A stretch of 64,000 nucleotides of DNA from Pandoraea pnomenusa. GTDB taxonomy: Bacteria; Pseudomonadota; Gammaproteobacteria; Burkholderiales; Burkholderiaceae. Positions 10,484 to 19,554 of the stretch are shown here, piece by piece. The translations under genes were made by a program, and so were the position numbers. Each line of letters begins with the position of its first letter. Positions within the stretch are counted from its first letter, which is position 1. The stretch covers positions 1,674,001-1,738,000 of the forward strand of contig NZ_CP009553.3 in the NCBI RefSeq assembly GCF_000767615.3. The letters run 5' to 3'. The notes beneath the pieces are model-generated. The model was not told the origin of the DNA and made no database searches. It saw nothing but the letters and a program-made list of their open reading frames with translations.

Positions 10484-11407
10484 TCAGAGCAATTCGATTT
10501 CCGGTAGCGTCAACAGGCTCGTCTCGCGCATGAGCGATACGAACTCGCCGATGTACGGCCGGGTCGTGACGCTCGGCAGCGTGGCCGCCCACAATTCGGC
10601 GGTCAGCCCATCGGGCGTGATCGGCCGCGCGCTCACGTAGCGCCGTTCCAGATAGCCCGTGACCGCCCAAAGCGGGAGCGCGGCCAGGCCGCGACGACTC
10701 GCCACCAGTTGCAGAATTGCCACGGTCAGCTCGGTGGTGCGGCGCGTCGGTTCGATGCCGGCGGGGCGCAGTACCTGACGCACGATGTCGAGCATGTCGT
10801 CGGGCACGGGGTACGTGATCAGCGTCTCGTCACGGAAGTCCTCTGCCTCGAGACAGGGCTTCGCGGCCAGCGGATGGTCGTTCGCCATGAGCGCCATCAT
10901 CTGGAAGCGGAACAGCGGGTGGAAGTCGACGGCTTCGCCCTCTTCGTGCTCCGAGATGATCGCCAGATCCGCGCGATCCTGATGCAGCAAGCCGATCGGG
11001 TCGGCATGGAAGCCCGACACGATGTCGAGCTCCACCTCCGGCCAGCGCAGGCGAAACGCATCCATCGCCGGCATCAGCCAATCGAAACAGGTGTGACATT
11101 CGACAGCAATACGCAGCGTGCCCTGCGTGCCTTGCGCCAGCCGGGTGAGGTCGCGGCCCGCCTCGTCGACCGCCGGCACCACCTCTTCGGCCAGGGCGAG
11201 CAAGCGCTTGCCCGCGGGAGTGAACACCAGCGGCGACGACTTGCGCACGAACAGCGGCAACCCGTAGAAGTCCTCCAATGCCTTGATCTGATGCGACAGC
11301 GCGGACTGTGTCAGGTGGAGCCACAGCGCGGCGCGCGACACGCTGCCGGTATCGCGCAGCGCGAGCAGCGTTTGCAGATGACGCAGTTCAATGGGGGTTC
11401 TTTGCAT
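10484..11407 (-). CDS. metR: LysR-family regulator of methionine synthesis (MetR)
   Basis: 307 residues. The N-terminal HTH is ELRHLQTLLALRDTGSVSRA then LTQSALSHQIKALEDFYGLP, and the effector domain starts near residue 90 with RIAVECHTCFDWLMPAM, a stretch conserved in MetR. MetR binds DNA with homocysteine as co-effector and activates metE. The divergent arrangement with metE across 143 bp is the classical one. The start is ATG 11407, and a dyad overlaps it. Autoregulation is expected for the family. Confidence 0.92.
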   Translation of the reverse strand: MQRTPIELRHLQTLLALRDTGSVSRAALWLHLTQSALSHQIKALEDFYGLPLFVRKSSPLVFTPAGKRLLALAEEVVPAVDEAGRDLTRLAQGTQGTLRIAVECHTCFDWLMPAMDAFRLRWPEVELDIVSGFHADPIGLLHQDRADLAIISEHEEGEAVDFHPLFRFQMMALMANDHPLAAKPCLEAEDFRDETLITYPVPDDMLDIVRQVLRPAGIEPTRRTTELTVAILQLVASRRGLAALPLWAVTGYLERRYVSARPITPDGLTAELWAATLPSVTTRPYIGEFVSLMRETSLLTLPEIELL

Positions 11408-11451
11408 GAATAAAATTAATAATATTCGCTAAAAACTTTCGTTTGAATAAT
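11407..11451. promoter_or_regulatory. metR-metE divergent operator region
   Basis: This AT-rich stretch holds GAATA-N10-TATTC (11408-11427), overlapping the metR start codon, and a second TGAATAA at 11444-11450 matching the TGAATAA at 11407. MetR sites are written TGAA-N5-TTCA; neither element fits exactly, so this is a candidate operator only. Confidence 0.4.
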
Positions 11452-11550
11452 ACACGGGCCGCCGGGATACTGCCAGCCTGGGCGGGAATTGCCCGCCAGC
11501 AACGACGTCGCGACGTCGCCCCATTGGAATCTCCCGGAAGGACAACGCAC

Positions 11551-13887
11551 ATGGCTCAGGCCCACGTACTCGGATTGCCGCGCATCGGCGCGCAGCGTGA
11601 ACTCAAATTCGCCGTGGAGGCTTTCTGGCGTGGCGAGATGGACGTGGCGGCGTTGCAGGATGTCGGGCGGCGCATTCGCGCCGCGAACCGGCGCGCGCAG
11701 CGCGACGCCGGCCTGGACTGGATTGTCGTGGGCGACTTTCATTGGTACGACCAGGTGCTCTCCACGCTCGCGCTGGTCGGCGCGTTGCCGGCACGCTTCG
11801 GCGCCTCGCCTGCGGCGCTGACGCTGGCCGACTACTTTGCGGCGGCTCGCGGCACAGCGGCGCAGGGCGCGATGGAGATGACGAAGTGGTTCGACACGAA
11901 CTACCACTATCTCGTGCCGGAGTACTCGCCGCAGACGCGCTTCGGCACCGGTACGGAGTGGTTCTTCGAGGAAGTGACAGAGGCGTTGGCCGAGGGCGAT
12001 AACGTCAAGCCCGTGCTCCTCGGGCCGCTCTCGCTGCTGTACCTCGGCAAGGAAAAGGGCGGGCTGGCCGACCGCCTCGCATTGCTCCCCGACCTGCTCG
12101 CGCAATACGAGCGCGTGCTGGCGCGTCTCAAATCCCTGGGGGTGCAATGGGTGCAGATCGACGAGCCGATTCTCGCGCTCGATCTGCCGACGAACTGGAG
12201 CGAGGCGTTCGCGCCGGTGTATGCGCGGCTGGCGCCCGTGGCGCCGTCGCTGCTGCTCGCCACGTATTTCGGCGACGTGACCGAACATCTGTCGTTGCTC
12301 ACCGCATTGCCCGTGTCCGGCCTTCACCTCGACGGCGTGCGTGCGCCGAAGCAACTCGAAGCGTTTGCCCGGCAATGGCCGCGGGACAAGGTGCTGTCCG
12401 CCGGGGTGGTCGATGCGCGCAACGTCTGGCGCTGCGATCTGGCCCGCGCGGGCGATATGCTCGCACCGCTGGCCGAAGCGCTGGGCGAGCGGCTGTGGGT
12501 CGCTTCGAGCGGTTCGCTGATGCACTGCCCGGTCGATCTGTCGAGCGAATCGCGCCTGGACAAGGAAGTGCGCAACTGGCTCGCGTTTGCCAGGCAGAAG
12601 CTCGACGAAGTGGCGCTGCTGTGCCGCTCGCTCGACCCGGCCGAATTCGCTCGGGCCGACGTGCGGGCCGCCTACCTCGCGGACGCCGCGGCGCATGCCG
12701 CGCGCCGCACATCGCCGCGCATTCACAACTCGATGGTGCAAAGGCGTCTGGCCGCGCTGACCGAATCGGATGCGCGCCGCCGGTCCGACTATCCGGTGCG
12801 CGCCGTCGCGCAACGCGCCTGGCTCAAGTTGCCGGTGTTGCCGACGACCACGATCGGTTCGTTCCCGCAGACGGCGTCGATCCGCGCGGCGCGCGCGGAC
12901 TTCCGGCGTCGCGCGTTGTCGCATCTCGATTACCTCGAGACGATGCGCGAGCAGATTCGCCTGGCGATCGAGAAGCAGGAAGCCTACGGGCTCGACGTGC
13001 TGGTCCACGGCGAGGCCGAGCGCAACGACATGGTGGAGTATTTTGGCGAACAGCTCTGGGGATTCGTCATCACCGAACATGGCTGGGTGCAGAGCTATGG
13101 CTCGCGCTGCGTGAAGCCGCCGGTGATCTATGGCGACGTGTATCTGCCCGAGCCGATGACCGTCACCTGGAGTGCCTATGCGCAGCAACTGACCGACAAG
13201 CCGGTCAAGGGCATGCTGACCGGGCCGGTGACGATGCTGCAATGGTCGTTCGTTCGCGATGATCAGCCGCGCGAGATCACTGCCCTGCAGATCGCACTGG
13301 CACTGCGCGAGGAAGTGGCGGCACTGGAGAAAGCCGGCGTGCGCGTGATCCAGATCGACGAACCCGCATTGCGCGAAGGGCTGCCGCTGCGAGAGCGCGA
13401 CCGGGCGGAATATCTCGAATGGGCGGTCCGCGCGTTTCGTGTGTGTTCGTGCGGCGTGGCCGACGAGACGCAGATTCATACGCACATGTGCTATTCGGAG
13501 TTTCACGACATTCTGCCGTCGATCGCGGCGCTCGACGCCGACGTGATCTCCATCGAGACCACGCGCTCCGACATGGAACTGCTCGACGCGTTCGAAGCAT
13601 TCGACTATCCGAACGAAATCGGCCCGGGCGTGTACGACATTCACTCGCCGCGTGTGCCGTCACAGGCGGAAATCGAACGGCTGATCGAGGCGGCGCTCGC
13701 GCGAATTCCGGCCGAACGCCTGTGGGTCAATCCCGACTGCGGCCTGAAGACGCGCGACTGGACTCAGGTCGACGCCGCGCTTGCAAACATGGTCGCGGCG
13801 GCCAAAGCCATGCGTGCGCGTCTCGCATCGGCGCGAATCCAGGCCGAGGTGCAAACCCGGCTTTGCACTCAGGTCCAGGCTGCCTGA
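11551..13887 (+). CDS. metE: Cobalamin-independent methionine synthase
   Basis: 778 residues, normal MetE length. It transfers the methyl group of 5-methyltetrahydropteroyltri-L-glutamate to homocysteine, without B12. The N-terminal half begins with [20 protein letters not shown]. In the C-terminal barrel the zinc ligands are visible: His and Cys in THMCYSEF (about 643-645), Glu in ISIETTRS (about 668), and Cys in [13 protein letters not shown] (about 730). [12 protein letters not shown] is the folate-side signature. SD GGAAGGA precedes ATG 11551; the frame continues 108 bp upstream without an SD. It is divergent from metR, which should activate it. Confidence 0.97.
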   Translation: MAQAHVLGLPRIGAQRELKFAVEAFWRGEMDVAALQDVGRRIRAANRRAQRDAGLDWIVVGDFHWYDQVLSTLALVGALPARFGASPAALTLADYFAAARGTAAQGAMEMTKWFDTNYHYLVPEYSPQTRFGTGTEWFFEEVTEALAEGDNVKPVLLGPLSLLYLGKEKGGLADRLALLPDLLAQYERVLARLKSLGVQWVQIDEPILALDLPTNWSEAFAPVYARLAPVAPSLLLATYFGDVTEHLSLLTALPVSGLHLDGVRAPKQLEAFARQWPRDKVLSAGVVDARNVWRCDLARAGDMLAPLAEALGERLWVASSGSLMHCPVDLSSESRLDKEVRNWLAFARQKLDEVALLCRSLDPAEFARADVRAAYLADAAAHAARRTSPRIHNSMVQRRLAALTESDARRRSDYPVRAVAQRAWLKLPVLPTTTIGSFPQTASIRAARADFRRRALSHLDYLETMREQIRLAIEKQEAYGLDVLVHGEAERNDMVEYFGEQLWGFVITEHGWVQSYGSRCVKPPVIYGDVYLPEPMTVTWSAYAQQLTDKPVKGMLTGPVTMLQWSFVRDDQPREITALQIALALREEVAALEKAGVRVIQIDEPALREGLPLRERDRAEYLEWAVRAFRVCSCGVADETQIHTHMCYSEFHDILPSIAALDADVISIETTRSDMELLDAFEAFDYPNEIGPGVYDIHSPRVPSQAEIERLIEAALARIPAERLWVNPDCGLKTRDWTQVDAALANMVAAAKAMRARLASARIQAEVQTRLCTQVQAA

Positions 13888-13927
13888 GAGGACCTTTCGG
13901 CCGATATCTGCTGATATCGGTCTCCTC
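13888..13927. terminator. metE 3' inverted repeat
   Basis: The perfect 8-bp stem CCGATATC-TGCT-GATATCGG (13901-13920) can be extended by GAGGA/TCCTC (13888-13892 with 13923-13927). No U-run follows, so it is either a factor-assisted terminator or a protein-binding palindrome. Confidence 0.4.
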
Positions 13928-13996
13928 CTGCGCGCGACCGATTCCGCCAGGCACCGGCGGCATCGTTTCGGCCGCGCGTCGACGCGATGCGCTGTC

Positions 13997-14016
13997 ACCT
14001 GTCAGGGTTGACAGGT
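13997..14016 (+). promoter_or_regulatory. lux-box-like palindrome (LuxR-type activator site)
   Basis: ACCTGTCAGGGTTGACAGGT is a 20-bp dyad (22 bp with flanking C/G). The outer ACCTGT/ACAGGT arms and 8-bp centre are the same format as the Vibrio fischeri lux box. Its centre (14006.5) lies about 42.5 bp before a plausible start site near 14049, preceded by the -10-like TAAACT at 14038-14043. This is the class II position where LuxR-AHL contacts RNA polymerase. No luxI/luxR gene is in the window. Confidence 0.6.
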
Positions 14017-14167
14017 GCGTAACCGAGGGGCGTTGCCTAAACTGCGCAGCAAATAGCGCGCGTACGAAATAAGTGACGACGACGGCGTGATGAGGGGTAT
14101 CGCCGGCAAAATCAATGACGCGCGCGGCAACGGCTTTCGGTTCGAGGCAGAAGTCGGGAGGTAGCGC

Positions 14168-14761
14168 ATGGATGAGTTCATTCTCACGCGCGGTCAGCTC
14201 GTCGCGCCGTTATCCGTGGACCGTTGCTATCCGCGCGTCATGATCGATGCACAGGGGGTCTCCGAGCGCGAGTCGGTGCACGCTGACGGTTGCATGCGGG
14301 CCTGCTTTTACGAGGATGGCGACAGGAAGCCGTTTCGGCCTGTCGATGTGCGAATCGATACGGTAGACGGCTCGCCCTTCTGGTGGTGCGTGCGCGGGGA
14401 AGTGCGCTCACCCGTCGCGTCGCATGCGGCATTCGACGAAGTGCTCACGCTCACCTTCCGCTCGAGTCTGCTCAATGGCACCCATGCGGTGGGGGCGCCG
14501 CCCGGCGCGGACGTCATGCTGATCTATCGCCTGATGTTTCGCGATCCACCGGCCTATCCCGGGCGGGATGTCTATGTGGTCGCGGGCGCGACGAGCGGCA
14601 CGGTGACACTGGGCAACGATCCTGCCAATTACCTCATGGCCGGGGCATTCGGCGAAGCGATCATTCAGGTTCCGGCGCTGTATCCGCTGGTCGGGACCGG
14701 GCCACGGTGGCCGTACGACCTCTGCATCAAGGGAGGGTATTTCGAAGTCATGCGGCCGTGA
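14168..14761 (+). CDS. Protein of unknown function behind a lux-box promoter
   Basis: 197 residues; I do not recognise the family. There is no signal peptide or membrane segment. The protein looks beta-rich and aromatic, with features such as GSPFWWCVRGEVRSPVAS, LIYRLMFRDPP, TSGTVTLGNDPANYLM and a C-terminal CIKGGYFEVMRP. It contains four Cys. SD GGGAGG at 14156-14161 precedes ATG 14168. It stands alone: metE ends 280 bp upstream and convergent pepN ends 42 bp downstream. The upstream lux-like box suggests cell-density control. In Burkholderia the strongly quorum-controlled AidA/PixA proteins have a similar size, but I cannot align this sequence to them convincingly. Confidence 0.75.
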   Translation: MDEFILTRGQLVAPLSVDRCYPRVMIDAQGVSERESVHADGCMRACFYEDGDRKPFRPVDVRIDTVDGSPFWWCVRGEVRSPVASHAAFDEVLTLTFRSSLLNGTHAVGAPPGADVMLIYRLMFRDPPAYPGRDVYVVAGATSGTVTLGNDPANYLMAGAFGEAIIQVPALYPLVGTGPRWPYDLCIKGGYFEVMRP

Positions 14762-14802
14762 CGCGTGCAGGCGTCGGGCCGCATGACCGGTGGATCGTCG
14801 GA

Positions 14803-17514
14803 TCAGGCGAGGGCCTTCTCGACGATCTCGCGCACGTCCTTCGACAGTGCCTTGTGATCCCCGACACGCTGCAGTGCCTCGCGCATGCGCTCGCGCAGGG
14901 CCGGCGTGTACTTGCGCCAGCGATCGAGCACGCGGGCCAGGCGCGCGGCGACTTGCGGGTTCAGTGCGTCGAGCGCCAGTACCTGTTCCGCCCAGAACTG
15001 ATAGCCCGAGCCGTCTGCGGCGTGGAACTGCGCCGGGTTGCCGCTGCAGAAGCTGAAGATCAGCGAGCGCGCGCGGTTGGGATTCTTCAGCGTGAACGCC
15101 GGGTGACGCATGAGCGCACGCACCGCATCGATCACGCAGTGGCTGCCGTCGCCGCGCTGCATTGCCTGCAGTGCGAACCACTTGTCGATGGCGAGCGGCT
15201 CGTGCTCGAAGCGCTGATAGAAGTCGACGAGCGCTTCGGCGGCGTGATTCGGGCCGTGCGCGGCATCGCCGTCGCGGGCGGCGCCGCCGCGCTGCACGAG
15301 CGCGGTGAGTGCGGCGAAGCGGTCCGTCATGTTGTCGGCTTCGTCGTATTGGGTGCGCGCGGTTTGCGCCACGCCCGCGTCCGAGAGCTCCATCAGATAC
15401 GACAGCGCGAGGTTCTTCAGTGCGCGCTCGCCGGCCGACGCGGCGTCGGGGCGGTACGGACCGGGCACGCGATGGTTGTGATACGCCGCGAGCCACTCGG
15501 TGTGCAGCGACGCCGCGAGGCGTTGGCGCAGATATTGGCGCGCCGCGTGAATGGCCGCCGGGTCGATCTCGGCCATCTGCTCGCCCAGATACGACTCGGC
15601 CGGCAGCGTGAGCGCCTGTGCGCGGAAGGCGGGGTCGAGCGTTTCGTCGCGCAGCACCTGGCGGAAGGCTTCGAGCACGTAGCTGTCCACGCTCGGCAAC
15701 TGCCCCATCTGGATCGACTCGACCAGTGCCAGCAACTGACGCGTGGCCAGTCGCTGGCCAGCTTCCCAGCGGTTGAACGGGTCGCTGTCGTGCGCCATCA
15801 GGAACGCGAGTTCGTCGATGGTGTACTCATGCTCGACGATCACCGGCGCGGAAAAGCCACGCAGCAGCGAGGGCATCGGTGCATGCGGCACGTCGACGAA
15901 CGTGAAGCTCTGGCGCTCCTGCGTGAAGTCGAGCACGCGCGTGGTGGCGGCCGGTGTGTCGCCCGCGTCGTCCGCCAGATGCAGCGGCATGTCGCGCCCG
16001 TCGCGATCGAGCAGGCCGACAGCGAACGGGATATGGAACGGCTGTTTGATCAGTTGGCTGACCTGCAACTCCACGCCAACCTTCGGACAGCGCTGCGTGA
16101 GCGTCAGCGTGTAGGTGCGCGCGGCCTCGTCGTAGACGGCGTCGACGGTGACGCGCGGCGTGCCGGCCTGGCTGTACCAGCGGCCGAACTGCGTGAGGTC
16201 GCGCCGGTTCGCGTCGGCCATCGCGGCGCGGAAGTCGTCGCAGGTCACGGCCTGGCCGTCGTGGCGCTCGAAGTACAGGTCCATGCCGCGGCGAAAGCCG
16301 TCGCGACCGAGCAGCGTCTGGTACATGCGCACGACCTCGGCGCCTTTCTCGTAGACGGTGACGGTGTAGAAATTGTTGATCTCGACGTAGCTCTCGGGGC
16401 GCACCGGGTGCGCCATCGGACCGGCGTCCTCGGGGAATTGCGCCTGGCGCAGCACGCGGACGTCGTCGATGCGCTTGACCGCGCGGCCCGACTCGGAGCC
16501 CATCATGTCGGCGGAGAACTCCTGATCGCGGAACACCGTCAGGCCTTCCTTCAGGCTCAGCTGGAACCAGTCGCGGCAGGTCACGCGGTTGCCGGTCCAG
16601 TTGTGGAAGTACTCGTGGCCCACCACGGCTTCGATGTTGCCGAAGTCGTCGTCGGTCGCGGTGGCGGCGTCGGCCAGCACGTACTTCGTGTTGAAAATGT
16701 TCAGCCCCTTGTTCTCCATCGCGCCCATGTTGAAGTCGCTCACGGCAACGATCATGAAGCGGTCCAGATCGAGCACGCGGCCGAAGCGCTCCTCGTCCCA
16801 GCGAATCGAGTTCACGAGGGAGTGCATGGCGTGCTCGGTCTTGTCCAGATCCTGCGGCTGCACCCAGACCTGAAGCAGCTTCTCGCGCCCGTCGCCGGCG
16901 ACGATGCGCTCCTCGCGGCAGACCAGGCGTCCGGCCACCAGCGCGAACAGGTAGCTGGGCTTCTTGAACGGGTCGTCCCAGATGGCGAAGTGACGGCCGT
17001 CGGGCAGGTCGCCCTGGTCGATCAGGTTGCCGTTGGCCAGCAGGACGGGATACGCCTCCCGATCGGCGCGCAGCGTCACGGTGTAGGTGGCCATCACGTC
17101 GGGGCGGTCCAGGAAGTACGTGATCTTGCGAAAGCCCTCGGCTTCGCATTGCGTGAAGAAATTGCCGCCGGAGACGTACAGCCCCATGAGCGACGTGTTC
17201 TCCTGCGGCCGGCAACGTGTCACGAGCGTGAGCTCGAACGTCTCGGGGGGGCCTTCGATCGTGAGCGTTTCCTCGCCCGTCCGATAGCCGCCCCACGGCT
17301 TGCCGTCGAGTTCGAGGCTCACCAGTTGCAGTCCCTGGCCCACCAGTTCCAGGTCGCCACCGGCGCCGGCCGGGTTGCGGTGCAGCCGCATTCGGCTGGT
17401 CACCGTGGTGACATCGGGGGCAAGATCGAAGTCGAGTTGGACGGTGTCGATCAAATACGCCGGGGGCGTATAGTCGGAGCGTTGGATGACACCTGCAAGG
17501 TCGGTTCTGAGCAT
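14803..17514 (-). CDS. pepN: Aminopeptidase N (M1 family)
   Basis: 903 residues, the E. coli PepN type (about 870). It is a cytosolic zinc aminopeptidase that removes N-terminal residues from peptides. GAMENKGLNIFN (near residue 263) is the substrate-anchoring exopeptidase motif. HEYFH (about 299-303), followed 18 residues later by the Glu in LKEGLTVFRD, is the zinc site. Ig-like and C-terminal helical domains follow. Start ATG 17514 (MLRTDLAGVIQR) matches family N-termini; upstream in-frame codons extend only into the divergent promoter. Convergent with the lux-box gene and divergent from the DUF4136 lipoprotein gene. Confidence 0.96.
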   Translation of the reverse strand: MLRTDLAGVIQRSDYTPPAYLIDTVQLDFDLAPDVTTVTSRMRLHRNPAGAGGDLELVGQGLQLVSLELDGKPWGGYRTGEETLTIEGPPETFELTLVTRCRPQENTSLMGLYVSGGNFFTQCEAEGFRKITYFLDRPDVMATYTVTLRADREAYPVLLANGNLIDQGDLPDGRHFAIWDDPFKKPSYLFALVAGRLVCREERIVAGDGREKLLQVWVQPQDLDKTEHAMHSLVNSIRWDEERFGRVLDLDRFMIVAVSDFNMGAMENKGLNIFNTKYVLADAATATDDDFGNIEAVVGHEYFHNWTGNRVTCRDWFQLSLKEGLTVFRDQEFSADMMGSESGRAVKRIDDVRVLRQAQFPEDAGPMAHPVRPESYVEINNFYTVTVYEKGAEVVRMYQTLLGRDGFRRGMDLYFERHDGQAVTCDDFRAAMADANRRDLTQFGRWYSQAGTPRVTVDAVYDEAARTYTLTLTQRCPKVGVELQVSQLIKQPFHIPFAVGLLDRDGRDMPLHLADDAGDTPAATTRVLDFTQERQSFTFVDVPHAPMPSLLRGFSAPVIVEHEYTIDELAFLMAHDSDPFNRWEAGQRLATRQLLALVESIQMGQLPSVDSYVLEAFRQVLRDETLDPAFRAQALTLPAESYLGEQMAEIDPAAIHAARQYLRQRLAASLHTEWLAAYHNHRVPGPYRPDAASAGERALKNLALSYLMELSDAGVAQTARTQYDEADNMTDRFAALTALVQRGGAARDGDAAHGPNHAAEALVDFYQRFEHEPLAIDKWFALQAMQRGDGSHCVIDAVRALMRHPAFTLKNPNRARSLIFSFCSGNPAQFHAADGSGYQFWAEQVLALDALNPQVAARLARVLDRWRKYTPALRERMREALQRVGDHKALSKDVREIVEKALA

Positions 17515-17714
17515 GGACGGTATTTCACGGACGGCCAAGGATTCATAAATTGTAACGGAGTGGCGGGCCATTCGCGTCCGGCGTCGAAATTTGCTGAATT
17601 TTGGTGCGTCCCGGGTATCGAAAGCTCAGGACGTGCGCAGGGCGCCGTCCTATGCTTAAATCGGCGCGAGCGGCGCGCATGGGTGTGCCCGGCCTTTCTG
17701 TGGAGCAGCGAATC

Positions 17715-18323
17715 ATGTGGAAACGATGGGCAATGGCGACGTTTGCCGTCGCCAGCGTATTGCTGGCGGGTTGCGCCAGCACGGTCACGAGCCAGGTGAC
17801 CGCGTTCGGCAGCGCGCCGGGCTTTGACGGGCCTCGCACCTATGCGCTCACGCGCACCGCCGAGCAGCAGAACAACCAGGAGCACGCCACCTATGAGCAA
17901 TGGCTGCGCAACCGTCTCGCGGGCGACGGCTTCAGCGAGCAGAGCCCGACGAGCGCGCATTACCTGATCGGCATGAGCTATGGCATCACCCAACAGGTGA
18001 TGCGCGTGACGGAGCCCGCCTACGATCCAATGTTCTCGCCCGGCCCGTGGGGGCCGTGGGGACGCCCGTGGGGCTGGTACGGCGCGCCGTTCGGCCCGCC
18101 TCCGACCTACGTCCAGCGCGACTATGCCTACGGGCTGGCCGGCCTGCAACTGCGCTTCACGGACCGCGCGAGCGGCAAGGAGGTGTATCGCGTGCAGGCC
18201 AGTACCAGCGATGCCGGGACGTCGCTCGCCGCGGCCATGCCGTTCCTGATCGATGCGGCGCTCAAGCAACTGCCGTTCCCGAGCGGACGTACGGTCAACG
18301 TGCAGCAGAAGGTCGGGCAGTAG
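17715..18323 (+). CDS. DUF4136-type lipoprotein
   Basis: 202 residues. The signal peptide ends in the lipobox LLAGC with lipidated Cys20, so it should be an outer-membrane or periplasmic lipoprotein. The mature part follows the DUF4136 plan: a FDGPRTYALTRT strand near the N-terminus, a LRNRLAGDGF helix, and LRFTDRASGKEVYRVQAST late. A Trp/Gly/Pro-rich insert (GPWGPWGRPWGWYG) lies around residues 115-128. Function is unknown. ATG 17715 starts the signal peptide directly; the longer frame would bury it. It ends 120 bp before a strong hairpin terminator. Confidence 0.85.
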   Translation: MWKRWAMATFAVASVLLAGCASTVTSQVTAFGSAPGFDGPRTYALTRTAEQQNNQEHATYEQWLRNRLAGDGFSEQSPTSAHYLIGMSYGITQQVMRVTEPAYDPMFSPGPWGPWGRPWGWYGAPFGPPPTYVQRDYAYGLAGLQLRFTDRASGKEVYRVQASTSDAGTSLAAAMPFLIDAALKQLPFPSGRTVNVQQKVGQ

Positions 18324-18411
18324 TCGCGTGCAGGGCCGAGGGCGAACACCGAAGCCGCATGGCGGCTGACGCGCCGGGGCGACACGGACCTGGACCACGG
18401 TGACGGATCAT

Positions 18412-18494
<83 letters not shown>

Positions 18495-18497
18495 CGT

Positions 18498-19055
18498 TTA
18501 CTGCAGCAGCGTGACGATGCCGAGCACCGCGAAAATCACGGCGGCCACGACATGGACGGCCCGCGTGGGCAGGCGGCCGGCGAACTTGTGACCCACGAGC
18601 ACGGCCGGTACGTTGGCGAGCATCATCCCGAGCGTGGTGCCTGCGACCACGCCGACGAAGTCCTGATAGCGCGCCGCGAGCATGACCGTCGCGATCTGCG
18701 TCTTGTCGCCCATCTCGGCAATGAAGAAGGTGATGACGGTGGTAACGAAGACGCCGAACCTGCGGCGCGTGTCCGCCTCTTCGTCGTCGAGTTTGTCGGG
18801 CACGAGGATCCAGATTGCCATGCCGATGAACGACGCGACGATCGCCCACTTCATGACGGCAGGGCTGACCGCGCTCGAGAGCCATTCGCCGATGGCGCCG
18901 GCAAAACCGTGATTGACGAGGGTGGCGACGAGAATGCCGAGAATGATCGGCACGGGCTTCTTGAAGCGCGCGGCGAGCACGAGGGACAACAGTTGGGTTT
19001 TATCGCCGATTTCGGCGAGCGCGACCACACCGGTCGAGACGAGGAATGGGGACAC
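18498..19055 (-). CDS. UPF0016/GDT1 family Mn2+ exporter (MneA-like)
   Basis: 185 residues, six predicted membrane segments in two repeated halves. Each half carries the family motif E-x-G-D-K-T: ALAEIGDKTQLL near the N-terminus and IAEMGDKTQIATV in the middle. The two acidic motifs face each other to bind the cation. Bacterial members export Mn2+ from the cytoplasm. I take the GTG at 19055 as start: GGAG lies 10 nt upstream and family proteins begin at this point (V/M-x-x-FLVSTG); the longer frame from 19100 adds a basic leader. A yybP-ykoY element in the 5' leader strongly supports manganese-dependent control. Confidence 0.88.
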   Translation of the reverse strand: MSPFLVSTGVVALAEIGDKTQLLSLVLAARFKKPVPIILGILVATLVNHGFAGAIGEWLSSAVSPAVMKWAIVASFIGMAIWILVPDKLDDEEADTRRRFGVFVTTVITFFIAEMGDKTQIATVMLAARYQDFVGVVAGTTLGMMLANVPAVLVGHKFAGRLPTRAVHVVAAVIFAVLGIVTLLQ

Positions 19056-19117
19056 CTTGTATTTTCTCCGCCGGGCCGTGTATACGCGAGCCAATGACAA
19101 TGCATCCCGGCCCGGTT

Positions 19118-19245
19118 GGCGGAAGCATCGTCATCGGTCTCGCCAGGCCCGAGGGCTGCGCACGCCATAGCCGGAACCGGCCAAGTCTGTTGACGTACGC
19201 CCCTGTCGAACACGAGTGTCCACGACAGGGCGGCTACTCCCCAAT
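19118..19245 (-). ncRNA. yybP-ykoY manganese riboswitch
   Basis: The minus strand reads GGGGAGTAGCCG, then a GCCCTGTCG/CGACAGGGGC stem, then CGTCAACAGAC, then GGCCTGGCGAGACC, and finally GCTTCCGCC. These are the conserved strands of the yybP-ykoY class. It sits about 60-190 nt upstream of the Mn2+ exporter start, so Mn2+ binding should switch expression on. Confidence 0.85.
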
Positions 19246-19344
19246 GAATCGAAGCGGATTATAGCATCGCGCCTCGGCGGCGGGGCAAGCGAAATGGCGC
19301 GGGTGGTGTGTACGACGCTGCCGGTGAGTTTCGACGCACTGCCG

Positions 19345-19370
19345 TAAAAAAGGGCAGCCATCGGCTGCCC
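19345..19370 (-). terminator. Rho-independent terminator after guaD
   Basis: GGGCAGCC-GAT-GGCTGCCC followed by six T on the minus strand. It lies about 185 bp past the guaD stop and ends the permease-guaD transcript. Confidence 0.85.
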
Positions 19371-19413
19371 AAGGAGATCCCCGACCGCATGCCCCTTGCG
19401 CGCGGTCGGTGAC

Positions 19414-19462
19414 CGCGAGGCAGCGTGCATCGCACCAAGGCGACGACGCACGCTGCCTCGCG
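19414..19462. repeat. 15-bp perfect inverted repeat in guaD 3' region
   Basis: CGCGAGGCAGCGTGC (19414-19428) and GCACGCTGCCTCGCG (19448-19462) enclose 19 nt. It is much longer than a usual terminator stem and sits upstream of the true U-tract terminator in the guaD transcript. Confidence 0.6.
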
Positions 19463-19554
19463 TAAGCGTTACGTGAACGACACGAACCGGCACGACGTGA
19501 GCGGCGCCCGCACGGCTGCGCCCGGAAGGGACGCGGCGCGCGGGAGGCCGCGAC

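Noticed and set aside
11408..11550. Cobalamin riboswitch upstream of metE
   Set aside because: The 143-bp leader is too short and lacks the B12-box pattern; MetR control explains the arrangement.
11416..13644. 742-residue minus-strand frame
   Set aside because: Antisense shadow of metE with no domain signature.
13999..14014. LexA box reading of CTGTCAGGGTTGACAG
   Set aside because: It fits CTG-N10-CAG, but the centre is GC-rich and the dyad extends outward as ACCTGT/ACAGGT, which fits a lux box better. The real SOS box at 47198 has the AT-rich centre.
14168..14761. Assignment of the lux-box gene to the AidA/PixA family
   Set aside because: Size and quorum-type promoter are suggestive, but I could not find the family's conserved stretches in the protein.
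14290..17799. 1169-residue open frame on the plus strand
   Set aside because: Antisense to pepN, with low-complexity His/Arg/Leu composition and no recognisable domain.
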